A stretch of DNA of 64,000 nucleotides from Corynebacterium falsenii. Lineage in GTDB: Bacteria > Actinomycetota > Actinomycetes > Mycobacteriales > Mycobacteriaceae. Of the stretch, positions 57,198 through 64,000 are shown in pieces (position 1 is the stretch's first letter; the number at the start of each line of letters is the position of its first letter). The DNA lies in contig JVKJ01000003.1 in NCBI GenBank assembly GCA_001054945.1, positions 62,001 to 126,000 of the forward strand, read 5' to 3'. The notes beneath the pieces were generated by a model. That model ran no database searches. It was not told the DNA's origin and saw only the letters and a list, made by a program, of their open reading frames with translations. A program made the position numbers and the translations under genes.

Positions 57198-58742
57198 TCA
57201 CGCCAGCTGCGCGCCCAGCGCCTCCAGCAGCGCGGACGCCTTCACCAGAATCTCCTCCCACTCTGCCTCCGGATCCGAATCTGCCACGATCGCTCCGCCC
57301 ACGCCGAAGGTCGTCTGTTCGGCCGAGGCCACGACGGTGCGAATCACGATGGATAGATTTGCCGCGCCGTTAGGGGAGAGCCAGCCGATCGCGCCGCTAT
57401 AGAACCCGCGCGGGCGCCGCTCCAGCTCATCGATGATCTCCATCGTCCGGATCTTCGGGGCGCCCGTCATCGACCCGCCAGGGAAAGCCGCCTCCACGCA
57501 GTCCACCGCGGTCGAACCCGCAGCCAGCTCACCGCTCACGGTGCTCACCAACTGGTGCACATGACTGTAGCTCTCCACCTCGAACACCCGGGGCGCGTGG
57601 ACGGAGGCGGGCGCGCACACGCGGTTCAGATCGTTGCGGAGCAGGTCCACGATCATTAGGTTCTCCGCGCGATCCTTGGGGTTGCGCTGGAGTTCCCGCC
57701 GCAGTGCCTCATCACCCTCCGCCGTCGCCGCCCGCGGGCGCGTTCCCTTAATGGGTTTGGTCTGGACGCCACCTTTAGCATCCACACGCAAAAACCGTTC
57801 CGGGGATGCCGACAAGATGTGGACGCCGGGGAACTTGAGGTACGCCGCGTACGGGACCGGGCTGACCTGGCGCAGGCGCAGATAGGCACGCCACGGATCG
57901 GGGAGGGCAGGACCTGTGGCGGTGTTGGTCAGGCAGACCTCGTAGCTATCGCCCATGGCGATGTACTCGAGCGCGCGGTTGATGCTGCGGAGGTACTCGT
58001 CGTGGGCCTGGTCAAAGCGGAACTGCGCGCCGGGCAGCGGCGGGGTGCGCTGAGGCACTGAATGCTGACACACTGTGGGTTGCGTTGACGGATTAGCGGG
58101 ATTCCGGTGACCGGGATCCTGGTTGCTGGGAAATTGCGCGAGGGATCGCGTCTCATCGTCCACGTCCTGGACGATGCGTTCGGCCTCGTCGAGCCACGCG
58201 TGGTTCGCGTCCGTCGAGGTCGGGGTGGCGGTTTCAGGAGCCTGTTCCACTATCGCTAGCAGGTGTACTTGCCGAGCAGCGAGATCCACCACGGCGGCGC
58301 GATCGGCGAACATCAGGGCGCTGGGTTGGTCGCCGGGGTTGTATGGCAGCGCGCCAACAATTCCCAGAGCAAACTCGCAAGGCACATCCTCCGGGATCTG
58401 CAGTGGAGGCTCGGAATCTGCCGTTCCGTACAGCGCGGATCTCATCTGATCGAAGACCTGGCCCAGCTCTTTATTCTCCAGCTCATGTTCCGGTGGCTGG
58501 AGCCGAAAACCATGGGGCCCGTCGGCGCTGGCAAGGATCGCAATGGGGTCCGGGGCGGGCGCAGTGGCACGCGAGTTTGGGTGGGAGTTCGAGGCCCCAA
58601 AGTCCGCATTGTCCAGGAAGGCCGCGCAGTGTGATCGGCCGAAGAGTGCGTCGAACAGAGCCGCAGTGGTGGCGGTGAGCTGTTGCTGCGAGCATTCCAC
58701 CGCGAAGGGGAGGGTGCGCCATGAGATCGTTCGGACCTGCAT
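57198..58742 (-). CDS. pabB: aminodeoxychorismate synthase component I
   Basis: 514-aa chorismate-utilising enzyme of folate biosynthesis. Signature segments: GDSYEVCLTNTATGPALPDPW, TKPIKGTRPR (the PIKGT of PabB rather than PIAGT of TrpE), ENLMIVDLLRNDLNRVC and FPGGSMTGAPKIRTMEIIDELE. The N-terminal ~230 residues are less conserved and contain a Thr/Pro/Gln-rich linker (~195-235). Many corynebacteria have a fused PabAB; here the amidotransferase part is absent, so it must use a separate subunit, possibly the gene at 61666. Start is CAT-complement ATG 58742. Confidence 0.9.
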   Translation of the reverse strand: MQVRTISWRTLPFAVECSQQQLTATTAALFDALFGRSHCAAFLDNADFGASNSHPNSRATAPAPDPIAILASADGPHGFRLQPPEHELENKELGQVFDQMRSALYGTADSEPPLQIPEDVPCEFALGIVGALPYNPGDQPSALMFADRAAVVDLAARQVHLLAIVEQAPETATPTSTDANHAWLDEAERIVQDVDDETRSLAQFPSNQDPGHRNPANPSTQPTVCQHSVPQRTPPLPGAQFRFDQAHDEYLRSINRALEYIAMGDSYEVCLTNTATGPALPDPWRAYLRLRQVSPVPYAAYLKFPGVHILSASPERFLRVDAKGGVQTKPIKGTRPRAATAEGDEALRRELQRNPKDRAENLMIVDLLRNDLNRVCAPASVHAPRVFEVESYSHVHQLVSTVSGELAAGSTAVDCVEAAFPGGSMTGAPKIRTMEIIDELERRPRGFYSGAIGWLSPNGAANLSIVIRTVVASAEQTTFGVGGAIVADSDPEAEWEEILVKASALLEALGAQLA

Positions 58743-58854
58743 TCATGTCAGCCTACCGGGCTGTAAGCATGGCTCTGCCCTCCGCCGGTCCTGCCGCCAC
58801 GGGATGGGCGGAGCTGGCTGGCGAAGGGCAGAGTGGGGTGGCTACAGGCCTGAC

Positions 58855-60384
58855 TTAGAGGCGGTGGCGGCCACCCTCGTCGTTGTCATCCTTGCCGTTG
58901 TTTCCCTGGCCATTGTTGCCCGGCTTCGGGGCGCCTGGCTTGGGGGCACCGGGTGCCTGTGGTGCGCTAGCGCCCGGCTTTGGAGCACCTGGCTTCGGAG
59001 CGGCGGCACCCTTGGGTGCGCCTGGGGCCTGTGGGGCTACGCCCTCAGAGGGCTTCTCTGCCTTGCGCAGATTGGCCTTGGCCTCCTTGTTCTCCTGAGC
59101 AGACTCCTTCTTGGTCTCCTCCATCTTCTTCGCAGCAGTTTCGCGAGCCTCGTCGGCCTTCTGCTTTGCTTCCTCGGTGGAGTCCTGCACCGCGTCCTTG
59201 GCCTCATCGGCCTTCTCCGCAGCGACCTTCTTGGCCTCCGCAGCCTTGTCTGCTGCCACGTCCTTAGCCTGGCCGGCCTTGTCCTTCACGTCCTCGGCCA
59301 CGGCCTTGGCCTTGTCGGCCACGGTCGGTCCGTTGGACTGGGTTCCGGTGGACTGCTTGTTGGAGTAATCCTGCACGCGCGGGGTGGACCCTGCGACGGG
59401 CTTCTTCTGGCTACGCAGGTATGCAAAGGCTGCGCCGCCTGCGGCCAGGAGAGCCAACAGCAGGAGCGTAAAGCCCTTCTTGCCCTTGTTCTGCTTCTTA
59501 TTCAGCTTCTTCTGAGCCTTGCGCTCCGCCCGGTTGCTGATGGACTTCGCGTTCTTGCGCGCGTTCTTCTTCGCTTCCTTAGCGCGCTTGCGGGCCAGCT
59601 TGGCGTTCTTCTTGCCGGCCTTCCGGGCGTTCTTGTCCGCCTTCTTCACGTTCTTCTCGGCCTTCTTGCGAGCCTCTTCACCGATGTTGAGGGCCTCGTC
59701 GCGCACGTCCTGAGCGGTGTTCAGAGCAGACTCGCCGAAATCGGAAATATTGGACTGTACTTCCTTCAGGCTCGGCGTGTTCTTCTTTGCCTTCTTAGCG
59801 TTCTTCTTGAACGCCTTGAGAGCATTCTTCTTCAGCTCTTCGGCGGACTTCTCGCCGGCCTTATTAGCGGCTGCGGCAGTACCAATCAGGCCGGCCAGCT
59901 TCTTCTTATTACTCTTCTTCATCTTTTTTGCCTTCTTCCTTAAATCCTTTTTGTCGGGGGCAGCGTCGGCGGCCTGATCGGTGGCGTCTGAAATAGAGGA
60001 CAGCAACCCAGCGCCACCCGCAGCCAGCCCCTGGCGCAAATCCTTCCCGGACTCGCCCTGGCGTGGCTTCGCGCTAACCTCCGCGGCCTGCGCGCCCTCG
60101 CCCGCCTCGAAGTGACGGGTCTCGCTATGCGCCGCGTTCGCCGCCCGCGCCTGGTCGAGCGCCTTCGCGGCACCCTCCTGCTTCAGCATGAGCTGGGCGA
60201 CGGCGGAGGCAGTAGCGGGCGAGTTGGAAAAGGCCTGCTTGCGCTCCTCATCAGTGAGTCCGCTATCGCGGAGGGCGGCGAGGGTATCGAAATCCTCCTG
60301 CGCCTTCCTCTCCTTGCGCTTCTTTAAAACGGCCCGAGCCTGCTTCGCGCCCGTCAGCGCGAGACGCAAGGTCGTGGGGTTCAT
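58855..60384 (-). CDS. large Lys/Ala-rich single-pass membrane protein, function unknown
   Basis: 509 aa. A short N-terminal part (NPTTLRLALTGAKQARAVLKKRKERKA) precedes extended Lys/Ala/Arg/Asn-rich helices (~150-320), one transmembrane segment (GFTLLLLALLAAGGAAFAYL, ~325-345), then an outer region of LEA-like 11-residue repeats (KAKAVAEDVKDKAGQ, DVAADKAAEAKK, KADEAKDAVQD) and a final Ala-Pro-Gly-Ala-Pro-Lys tail. The strongly basic, DNA-binding-like cytosolic part and repeat-rich outer part suggest a nucleoid-to-envelope or cell-wall-associated linker. No known family assigned. Confidence 0.7.
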   Translation of the reverse strand: MNPTTLRLALTGAKQARAVLKKRKERKAQEDFDTLAALRDSGLTDEERKQAFSNSPATASAVAQLMLKQEGAAKALDQARAANAAHSETRHFEAGEGAQAAEVSAKPRQGESGKDLRQGLAAGGAGLLSSISDATDQAADAAPDKKDLRKKAKKMKKSNKKKLAGLIGTAAAANKAGEKSAEELKKNALKAFKKNAKKAKKNTPSLKEVQSNISDFGESALNTAQDVRDEALNIGEEARKKAEKNVKKADKNARKAGKKNAKLARKRAKEAKKNARKNAKSISNRAERKAQKKLNKKQNKGKKGFTLLLLALLAAGGAAFAYLRSQKKPVAGSTPRVQDYSNKQSTGTQSNGPTVADKAKAVAEDVKDKAGQAKDVAADKAAEAKKVAAEKADEAKDAVQDSTEEAKQKADEARETAAKKMEETKKESAQENKEAKANLRKAEKPSEGVAPQAPGAPKGAAAPKPGAPKPGASAPQAPGAPKPGAPKPGNNGQGNNGKDDNDEGGRHRL

Positions 60385-60573
60385 ACACAGTCTCCTAGGG
60401 AATTTGTGGTGAGGATGTCCTTGAACCGATCAATCTGCGCGCGATCAATGGCTAATTTCATCTCTAGTCACGTTCAAAACAGCTAATCCCATACTATGCA
60501 AATTCTGAGTGCCAGGGCAGTGCTTAAGCGCGCGAAATAACTCGGTCGGGGGCACGCGGCGAAAGTGGGTACG

Positions 60574-60579
60574 TATGAT
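60574..60579 (+). promoter_or_regulatory. -10 element of ppiA, leaderless arrangement
   Basis: TATGAT, then 7 nt, then GTG 60587. The hexamer itself overlaps two upstream ATG codons (60575 and 60578), which a leaderless mRNA would exclude as starts. Confidence 0.5.
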
Positions 60580-60586
60580 GGCTGTC

Positions 60587-61111
60587 GTGAGTATTAAGAC
60601 TGCAACCGCAATTCTGCACACCAACCAGGGCGACATTTCCGTGGACCTGTTCGGCAACCACGCGCCGAAGACCGTGGAAAACTTCATCGGCCTGGCCGAG
60701 GGAACCAAGGACTACAGCGAGAAGAACGCTTCCGGCACTGATGAGGGCCCGTTCTACGACGGTTCCATCTTCCACCGCATCATCGACGGCTTCATGATTC
60801 AGGGCGGTGACCCCACGGGCACCGGTCGCGGCGGCCCGGGCTACAAGTTCGAGGACGAATTCCACCCGGAGCTGCAGTTCGACCGCCCATTCCTGATGGC
60901 CATGGCTAATGCGGGCCCGGGCACGAACGGCTCCCAGTTCTTCATCACCGTGACTGCCACCCCGCACCTGAACAACCACCACACGATCTTCGGTGAGGTG
61001 ACCGATCCATCTTCCCAGAAGGTTGCCGCCAAGATCTCCCGCGTGGCAACGGATCGCATGGATCGCCCCCACGAGGACGTGGTCATCGAGTCCGTGGAGA
61101 TTCAAAAGTAG
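60587..61111 (+). CDS. ppiA: cyclophilin-type peptidyl-prolyl cis-trans isomerase
   Basis: 174 aa. Cyclophilin core: ILHTNQGDISVDLFGNHAPKTVENFIGLAEG, FYDGSIFHRIIDGFMIQGGDPTGTGRGGPGY, LMAMANAGPGTNGSQFFIT with the active-site Arg, Phe and Gln. No signal peptide, so cytosolic. GTG 60587 chosen from the TATGAT spacing; ATG 60578 or 60575 would add 3-4 residues. The ppiA-crgA-trpG/pabA-pknB order matches Mycobacterium. Confidence 0.95.
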   Translation: MSIKTATAILHTNQGDISVDLFGNHAPKTVENFIGLAEGTKDYSEKNASGTDEGPFYDGSIFHRIIDGFMIQGGDPTGTGRGGPGYKFEDEFHPELQFDRPFLMAMANAGPGTNGSQFFITVTATPHLNNHHTIFGEVTDPSSQKVAAKISRVATDRMDRPHEDVVIESVEIQK

Positions 61112-61159
61112 GTCTGGGTTAGTGGACCTGGCTTCTCGCCGCTAGCGGCTAGAAAGCGC

Positions 61160-61200
61160 ATCACCCCCGGTTCTTCCGAGAAAGGAAGGCCGGGGGTGAT
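61160..61200. terminator. bidirectional terminator between ppiA and crgA
   Basis: ATCACCCCCGG and CCGGGGGTGAT are a perfect 11-bp pair; the loop also has CTTCC/GGAAG, giving a long hairpin. The genes on both sides converge on it. T-tracts are short. Confidence 0.8.
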
Positions 61201-61230
61201 TGTGTATTCGGGGTGCTGTCCGCAGCGCCG

Positions 61231-61509
61231 TTACTTCCATCCCATCGTCATGAGCAGGCCAGCGATGAACAAGCCAAACCCGATCAGGTAGTTCCACGGT
61301 CCGAGCCCCTCCATGAAGGGGATGGACGGGCCGGCGATGTAGTTGACCACCAGCCAGGCCAAGCCCAACAACATCAGGCCGAGCATGATGAACAGGTACC
61401 AGCGGGGAGTGCCCGTGGAATTCAGCTTGACAGGCGTGCGGCGATCAACGGTTGACGCGCCGCCATCGCTGTATTGATCGTCGTCCTGGGTGACCTTCTG
61501 TTTTGGCAT
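61231..61509 (-). CDS. crgA: cell division protein CrgA
   Basis: 92 aa with two transmembrane helices ([23 protein letters not shown] and [23 protein letters not shown]) separated by the conserved [11 protein letters not shown] loop, the CrgA/DUF233 pattern. CrgA recruits or stabilises septal proteins (FtsZ, PbpA/B partners) in actinobacteria. The ATG at 61509 has GAGGTG 5 nt upstream. Position next to pknB is conserved. Confidence 0.95.
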   Translation of the reverse strand: MPKQKVTQDDDQYSDGGASTVDRRTPVKLNSTGTPRWYLFIMLGLMLLGLAWLVVNYIAGPSIPFMEGLGPWNYLIGFGLFIAGLLMTMGWK

Positions 61510-61665
61510 TCATGCACCTCACGGTTTCTTCGCGGTGTCCAGCAGTTGTCTGCGACCATCTGGTGGTGGACAGATCTGCCATCTGCGGTTGTGTTCGCCC
61601 GCGTGCGCGGGGGTCTGCGTTATCTCGCTGCATTTTAGCAGTTGGTGCGGTGTTAGGATTTGCCC

Positions 61666-62334
61666 ATGCGCATCCTCGTCGTCGATAACTTCGATAGCTT
61701 CGTGTACAACCTGGTTCAATACATCGGCCAGCTGGGTTTCGCGGGGGAGCAGTGCGAGGTGTGGCGGAACAACTCTCACCGTTTCGGGTCTACTCGCGGT
61801 GAGTTGGGGGAGGTGCTCTCGGGTTTTGACGCCATCATGATTAGCCCCGGGCCGGGAGAGCCGTCCCAGGCCGGCCGGACGATGGAGGTGGTGGAGGTGG
61901 CTGCCGAGCAGCGGATTCCGCTATTTGGGGTGTGCCTGGGCCATCAAGCGATCGGGCAGTACTTCGGGGGCGCGGTGGTGCGCGCCGACGAGTTGTGCCA
62001 TGGAAAGACCTCGCTGGTCGAGCACGATGGAACGGGTGTACTGCGGGACGTGCCGAGCCCGTTCCAGGTAACGCGCTACCACTCCCTGACCGTGGATGCG
62101 GCCACGGTGCCGGAGGAACTGACTGTCACGGGGCGAGTCCGCAGCGGGATGATCATGGCGATGCGGCACCGCGAACTGCCGATCCACAGCGTGCAATTCC
62201 ACCCGGAGTCCGTGATGACTCAGTACGGCCATCGGATGATCGCCAATTGGTTGGAGGAGGCGGGGGCTGTCATTGATCCCGCGCTGCTCAATCGCCTTGA
62301 GCAGGAGCAATTGGACGTCGTCGGGACTCACTGA
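61666..62334 (+). CDS. class I glutamine amidotransferase, anthranilate/aminodeoxychorismate synthase component II
   Basis: 222 aa. Opens RILVVDNFDSFVYNLVQYIG; catalytic Cys in FGVCLGHQAIGQ, and His-Glu of the triad in HSVQFHPESVM. It supplies ammonia from glutamine to a TrpE- or PabB-type partner. In Mycobacterium the gene at this place is called trpG; with PabB unfused 3 kb away it could serve folate synthesis as PabA, tryptophan synthesis as TrpG, or both, so I leave the symbol open. TAGGAT ends 6 nt before ATG; TTG 61660 is an alternative. Confidence 0.92.
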   Translation: MRILVVDNFDSFVYNLVQYIGQLGFAGEQCEVWRNNSHRFGSTRGELGEVLSGFDAIMISPGPGEPSQAGRTMEVVEVAAEQRIPLFGVCLGHQAIGQYFGGAVVRADELCHGKTSLVEHDGTGVLRDVPSPFQVTRYHSLTVDAATVPEELTVTGRVRSGMIMAMRHRELPIHSVQFHPESVMTQYGHRMIANWLEEAGAVIDPALLNRLEQEQLDVVGTH

Positions 62335-62357
62335 GCGGGACCCTGGTGACCGACGGC

Positions 62358-62876
62358 CTAACCGGGGTGACCCATGGCCTCGAGGAAGTTCCCGATCGTC
62401 TGGTCAACCAATCTTTTCCGCTGAGGCATGGGGAGCATCAGGCATTGCGTGGTCACCCCATCGATCATGGCGAACAGCTGGCCGGCCTGGGCATCTGACA
62501 TCCCGAAAGTGGTGAACCATGTCCGGATCTCGGAATCGAGCTGCTCCGCGGCCATTCGCAGTTTCTCGTCATTGACGGCGAGGGAGGTATAGGCGATCCA
62601 CACGCGGGCTCGTCGATCGCGATGCTCATCCAACGGCAACCATTGTGCGACGTAGTCGGCCACGGTGTCGCATTCAGCGCTGGCTAGGTCCCGGTCAAAT
62701 TGCTCGCCGACGTAGTCGAAGCCCGCCCGAACTAGATCGTTCTTGGTGCGGTAGTAATACTGCACCTGAGCTGGGGATACGTCGGCTGCCGCCGCGACGC
62801 TTCGGACGCTGAGGGCACCGATTCCCCGCTCAGCGAGGACATTGAGGACGCCCTCCAGGATGCGCGTGGATCCCAT
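62358..62876 (-). CDS. TetR-family transcriptional regulator
   Basis: 172 aa. N-terminal helix-turn-helix LSVRSVAAAADVSPAQVQYYYRTKNDLVRAG and a C-terminal ligand domain (DGVTTQCLMLPMPQRK region). Start ATG 62876, or TTG 62879. It follows the small membrane-protein gene by 6 bases on the same strand, so both are likely read from the promoter near 63100, where a large symmetrical dyad sits. It converges with the glutamine amidotransferase gene 23 bases away. Predicted autorepressor. Confidence 0.9.
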   Translation of the reverse strand: MGSTRILEGVLNVLAERGIGALSVRSVAAAADVSPAQVQYYYRTKNDLVRAGFDYVGEQFDRDLASAECDTVADYVAQWLPLDEHRDRRARVWIAYTSLAVNDEKLRMAAEQLDSEIRTWFTTFGMSDAQAGQLFAMIDGVTTQCLMLPMPQRKRLVDQTIGNFLEAMGHPG

Positions 62877-62882
62877 CAAATA

Positions 62883-63083
62883 CTATTTCTCTTCTTTCTT
62901 GTCAGAGTGATTCTTCGACCACAGTGTAGCCGCCACGTCGCAGACGCCAAGAACGGCGATCACGGCGCCAGCCTGCCGCAAACCAATGATGGGAGTCTCG
63001 GTGTCGCGGAAGGCGAAGTACAGCGCCACCCCGCCAACCACCATGACGATGCCGACGATAAAGGACCATGTGTCACGGGACAT
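62883..63083 (-). CDS. small two-helix membrane protein upstream of tetR
   Basis: 66 aa: SRDTWSFIVGIVMVVGGVALYFAF and LRQAGAVIAVLGVCDVAATLWS form two helices, followed by a Lys/Glu-rich tail. ATG 63083 chosen because GAGAGG stands 7 nt upstream; the open frame reaches 63212 without conserved residues. No family recognised. Being first in the operon with TetR, it may be the regulator's target, for example an efflux helper. Confidence 0.75.
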   Translation of the reverse strand: MSRDTWSFIVGIVMVVGGVALYFAFRDTETPIIGLRQAGAVIAVLGVCDVAATLWSKNHSDKKEEK

Positions 63084-63099
63084 CTCAAAACCTCTCGTA

Positions 63100-63128
63100 C
63101 TATACGAATGTATAATACAACTGTATAG
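63100..63128. promoter_or_regulatory. composite 29-bp dyad operator for the tetR operon
   Basis: CTATAC (63100-63105) and GTATAG (63123-63128) flank TGTATAATACA (63109-63119); both pairs are perfect and share the same centre (63114). On the minus strand TATACA-17 bp-TATAGT fits a promoter for the small membrane gene and overlaps the dyad. Typical of TetR repressor sites. Confidence 0.65.
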
Positions 63129-63257
63129 CCCGCCGGGGACGACGGCAAGAGGGTCACGCGCATTGCGAAATTTTTGGAACACGGTGAGTGGGAATACATT
63201 TCGGGGCGACAAAGCCCCCCGCTGCTGGCCACCGCCCCTAATGGGGGCCGGGAAACC

Positions 63258-64000
63258 CTATGGCAACAGGGAGAACACGTACACGCCCACCGTGATCGCG
63301 CTATCGCGATTCACCATCGCCCCGGGCTGCACAGACTGATCCGAGATCTTGTCCACATCCGGAAGGTTGCTCGTGTTCGTGTTGTGGCGAGACAGCTTAT
63401 CTGGGCTTCCGCGCCATCCGGCCTGCTGCAGTTCCTGAAGAACCTCGCTGTAGGTCTTGCCCTTCAGGTTCGGCATGGAGAAAAGGTTGCCCTTGCTGAC
63501 CTGCAGCTGCACCTCGGAACCTCGCGGCAACTCCGATCCCTCCTGGGATGCGGACAGTACCGTGTTTTCCGGCTTCTCGGAATCAACCAGAGTCGTGTTC
63601 ACCGTGAAGCCGGCAGCTTCCAGGTTGGCCTTCGCCCCGTCGAGGTTTTGCCCGGTCACATTCGGAACCCGCACTTGCTCCACGCCGGTGGAGACGGTGA
63701 TGCTCACCTTTGTCCCCTTCGAAACCTGGCTTCCCTGCGCAGGATTCTGGGTGATGACCTGCCCCTTCGGGACGTCCTTACTGGGCTGCTCCTTCACAGT
63801 GGGATTCAGCTCAAGCCCGGCCTGCTGCAAAGCGTCGCGGGCCTGCGAGGTCGTCATCCCCGTCAAATCCGGAATATCCGTAATTTCCTTGCCCGTACTG
63901 ACCAGCAGGTTCACTCGTGTTCCAGAGGGAACCGTGGAGTCCGCGCCGGGTTCCGTGCCGATCGCATTGTTCCGAGGGATATTCGCGTCCGGCCGATCGG
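63258..64000 (-). CDS. pknB: serine/threonine protein kinase PknB, C-terminal PASTA region (cut by window edge)
   Basis: The window holds the last ~247 residues: at least three PASTA repeats (IPDLTGMTTSQARDALQQAGL; VRVPNVTGQNLDGAKANLEAAGF; FSMPNLKGKTYSEVLQELQQAG), preceded by part of another (DRPDANIPRN...). The frame is open to the edge at 64000, so the kinase domain and transmembrane helix lie outside. PASTA domains sense muropeptides and lipid II; PknB phosphorylates CwlM and MurJ, both encoded in this window. The place after crgA and the amidotransferase gene is conserved. Confidence 0.93.
   Translation of the reverse strand, partial: DRPDANIPRNNAIGTEPGADSTVPSGTRVNLLVSTGKEITDIPDLTGMTTSQARDALQQAGLELNPTVKEQPSKDVPKGQVITQNPAQGSQVSKGTKVSITVSTGVEQVRVPNVTGQNLDGAKANLEAAGFTVNTTLVDSEKPENTVLSASQEGSELPRGSEVQLQVSKGNLFSMPNLKGKTYSEVLQELQQAGWRGSPDKLSRHNTNTSNLPDVDKISDQSVQPGAMVNRDSAITVGVYVFSLLP

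Overview
The window is the replication-origin region of a high-GC actinobacterium, almost certainly a Corynebacterium. The evidence is the gene order pcnA - NUDIX - DUF6049 - murJ - sigM - trxB - trxA - cwlM - GNAT - parB - parA - rsmG - yidC - yidD - rnpA - rpmH - dnaA - oriC - dnaN - recF - dciA - gyrB ... gyrA - DUF3566 - tRNA-Ile - tRNA-Ala, followed further on by ppiA - crgA - trpG/pabA-like - pknB. The ssuR-ssuD-ssuI module between gyrB and gyrA and the absence of a jag gene also fit corynebacteria. The species cannot be named from the sequence alone.

Layout. 1-13 kb: the end of an azlC-type permease, tRNA CCA-adding enzyme, NUDIX hydrolase, an envelope module (DUF6049, the lipid II flippase-pseudokinase MurJ), the redox module sigM-trxB-trxA and the pseudo-amidase CwlM. 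13-20 kb: chromosome segregation (parAB with a parS cluster), RsmG, YidC/YidD, RNase P protein and L34. 20-28 kb: dnaA, an oriC with many DnaA boxes, dnaN, recF, dciA, gyrB. 28-36 kb: an alpha/beta hydrolase, the sulfonate module with paired operators, gyrA, and two tRNAs ending in a terminator.

36-50 kb is accessory. A strikingly AT-rich two-gene cassette (MFS exporter plus ATP-grasp ligase) sits just after tRNA-Ala. A metabolite/H+ symporter follows. Then comes a tightly overlapping seven-gene run: FecCD-type permease, ATPase, lipoprotein receptor, Rossmann-like protein of a presumed metal-chelation family, MFS transporter, PduX-like GHMP kinase and an aberrant fold-II PLP enzyme. A near-perfect 7-1-7 Fur/Zur-type box covers its -10 element. 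I regard this run as the best candidate for an undescribed system, probably making, exporting and re-importing a small metal-binding compound. A secreted N-formylglutamate-amidohydrolase-like protein, a small secreted protein and two tandem paralogous small proteins follow.

50-57 kb holds DUF2871, a DHA2 efflux pump, a lower-GC segment (MMPL exporter, truncated ribB fragment, SRPBCC protein, MarR regulator) and a CDF metal-efflux protein. 57-64 kb returns to the conserved backbone: PabB, a lysine-rich membrane protein, PpiA, CrgA, a PabA/TrpG-type amidotransferase, a TetR regulator with a small membrane protein, and the PASTA end of PknB.

Several genes start 6-7 nt after a -10-like hexamer, which suggests leaderless mRNAs, and I used this to choose some starts. 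Coordinates come from reading the sequence; family assignments are by recognition of motifs, not by database search.
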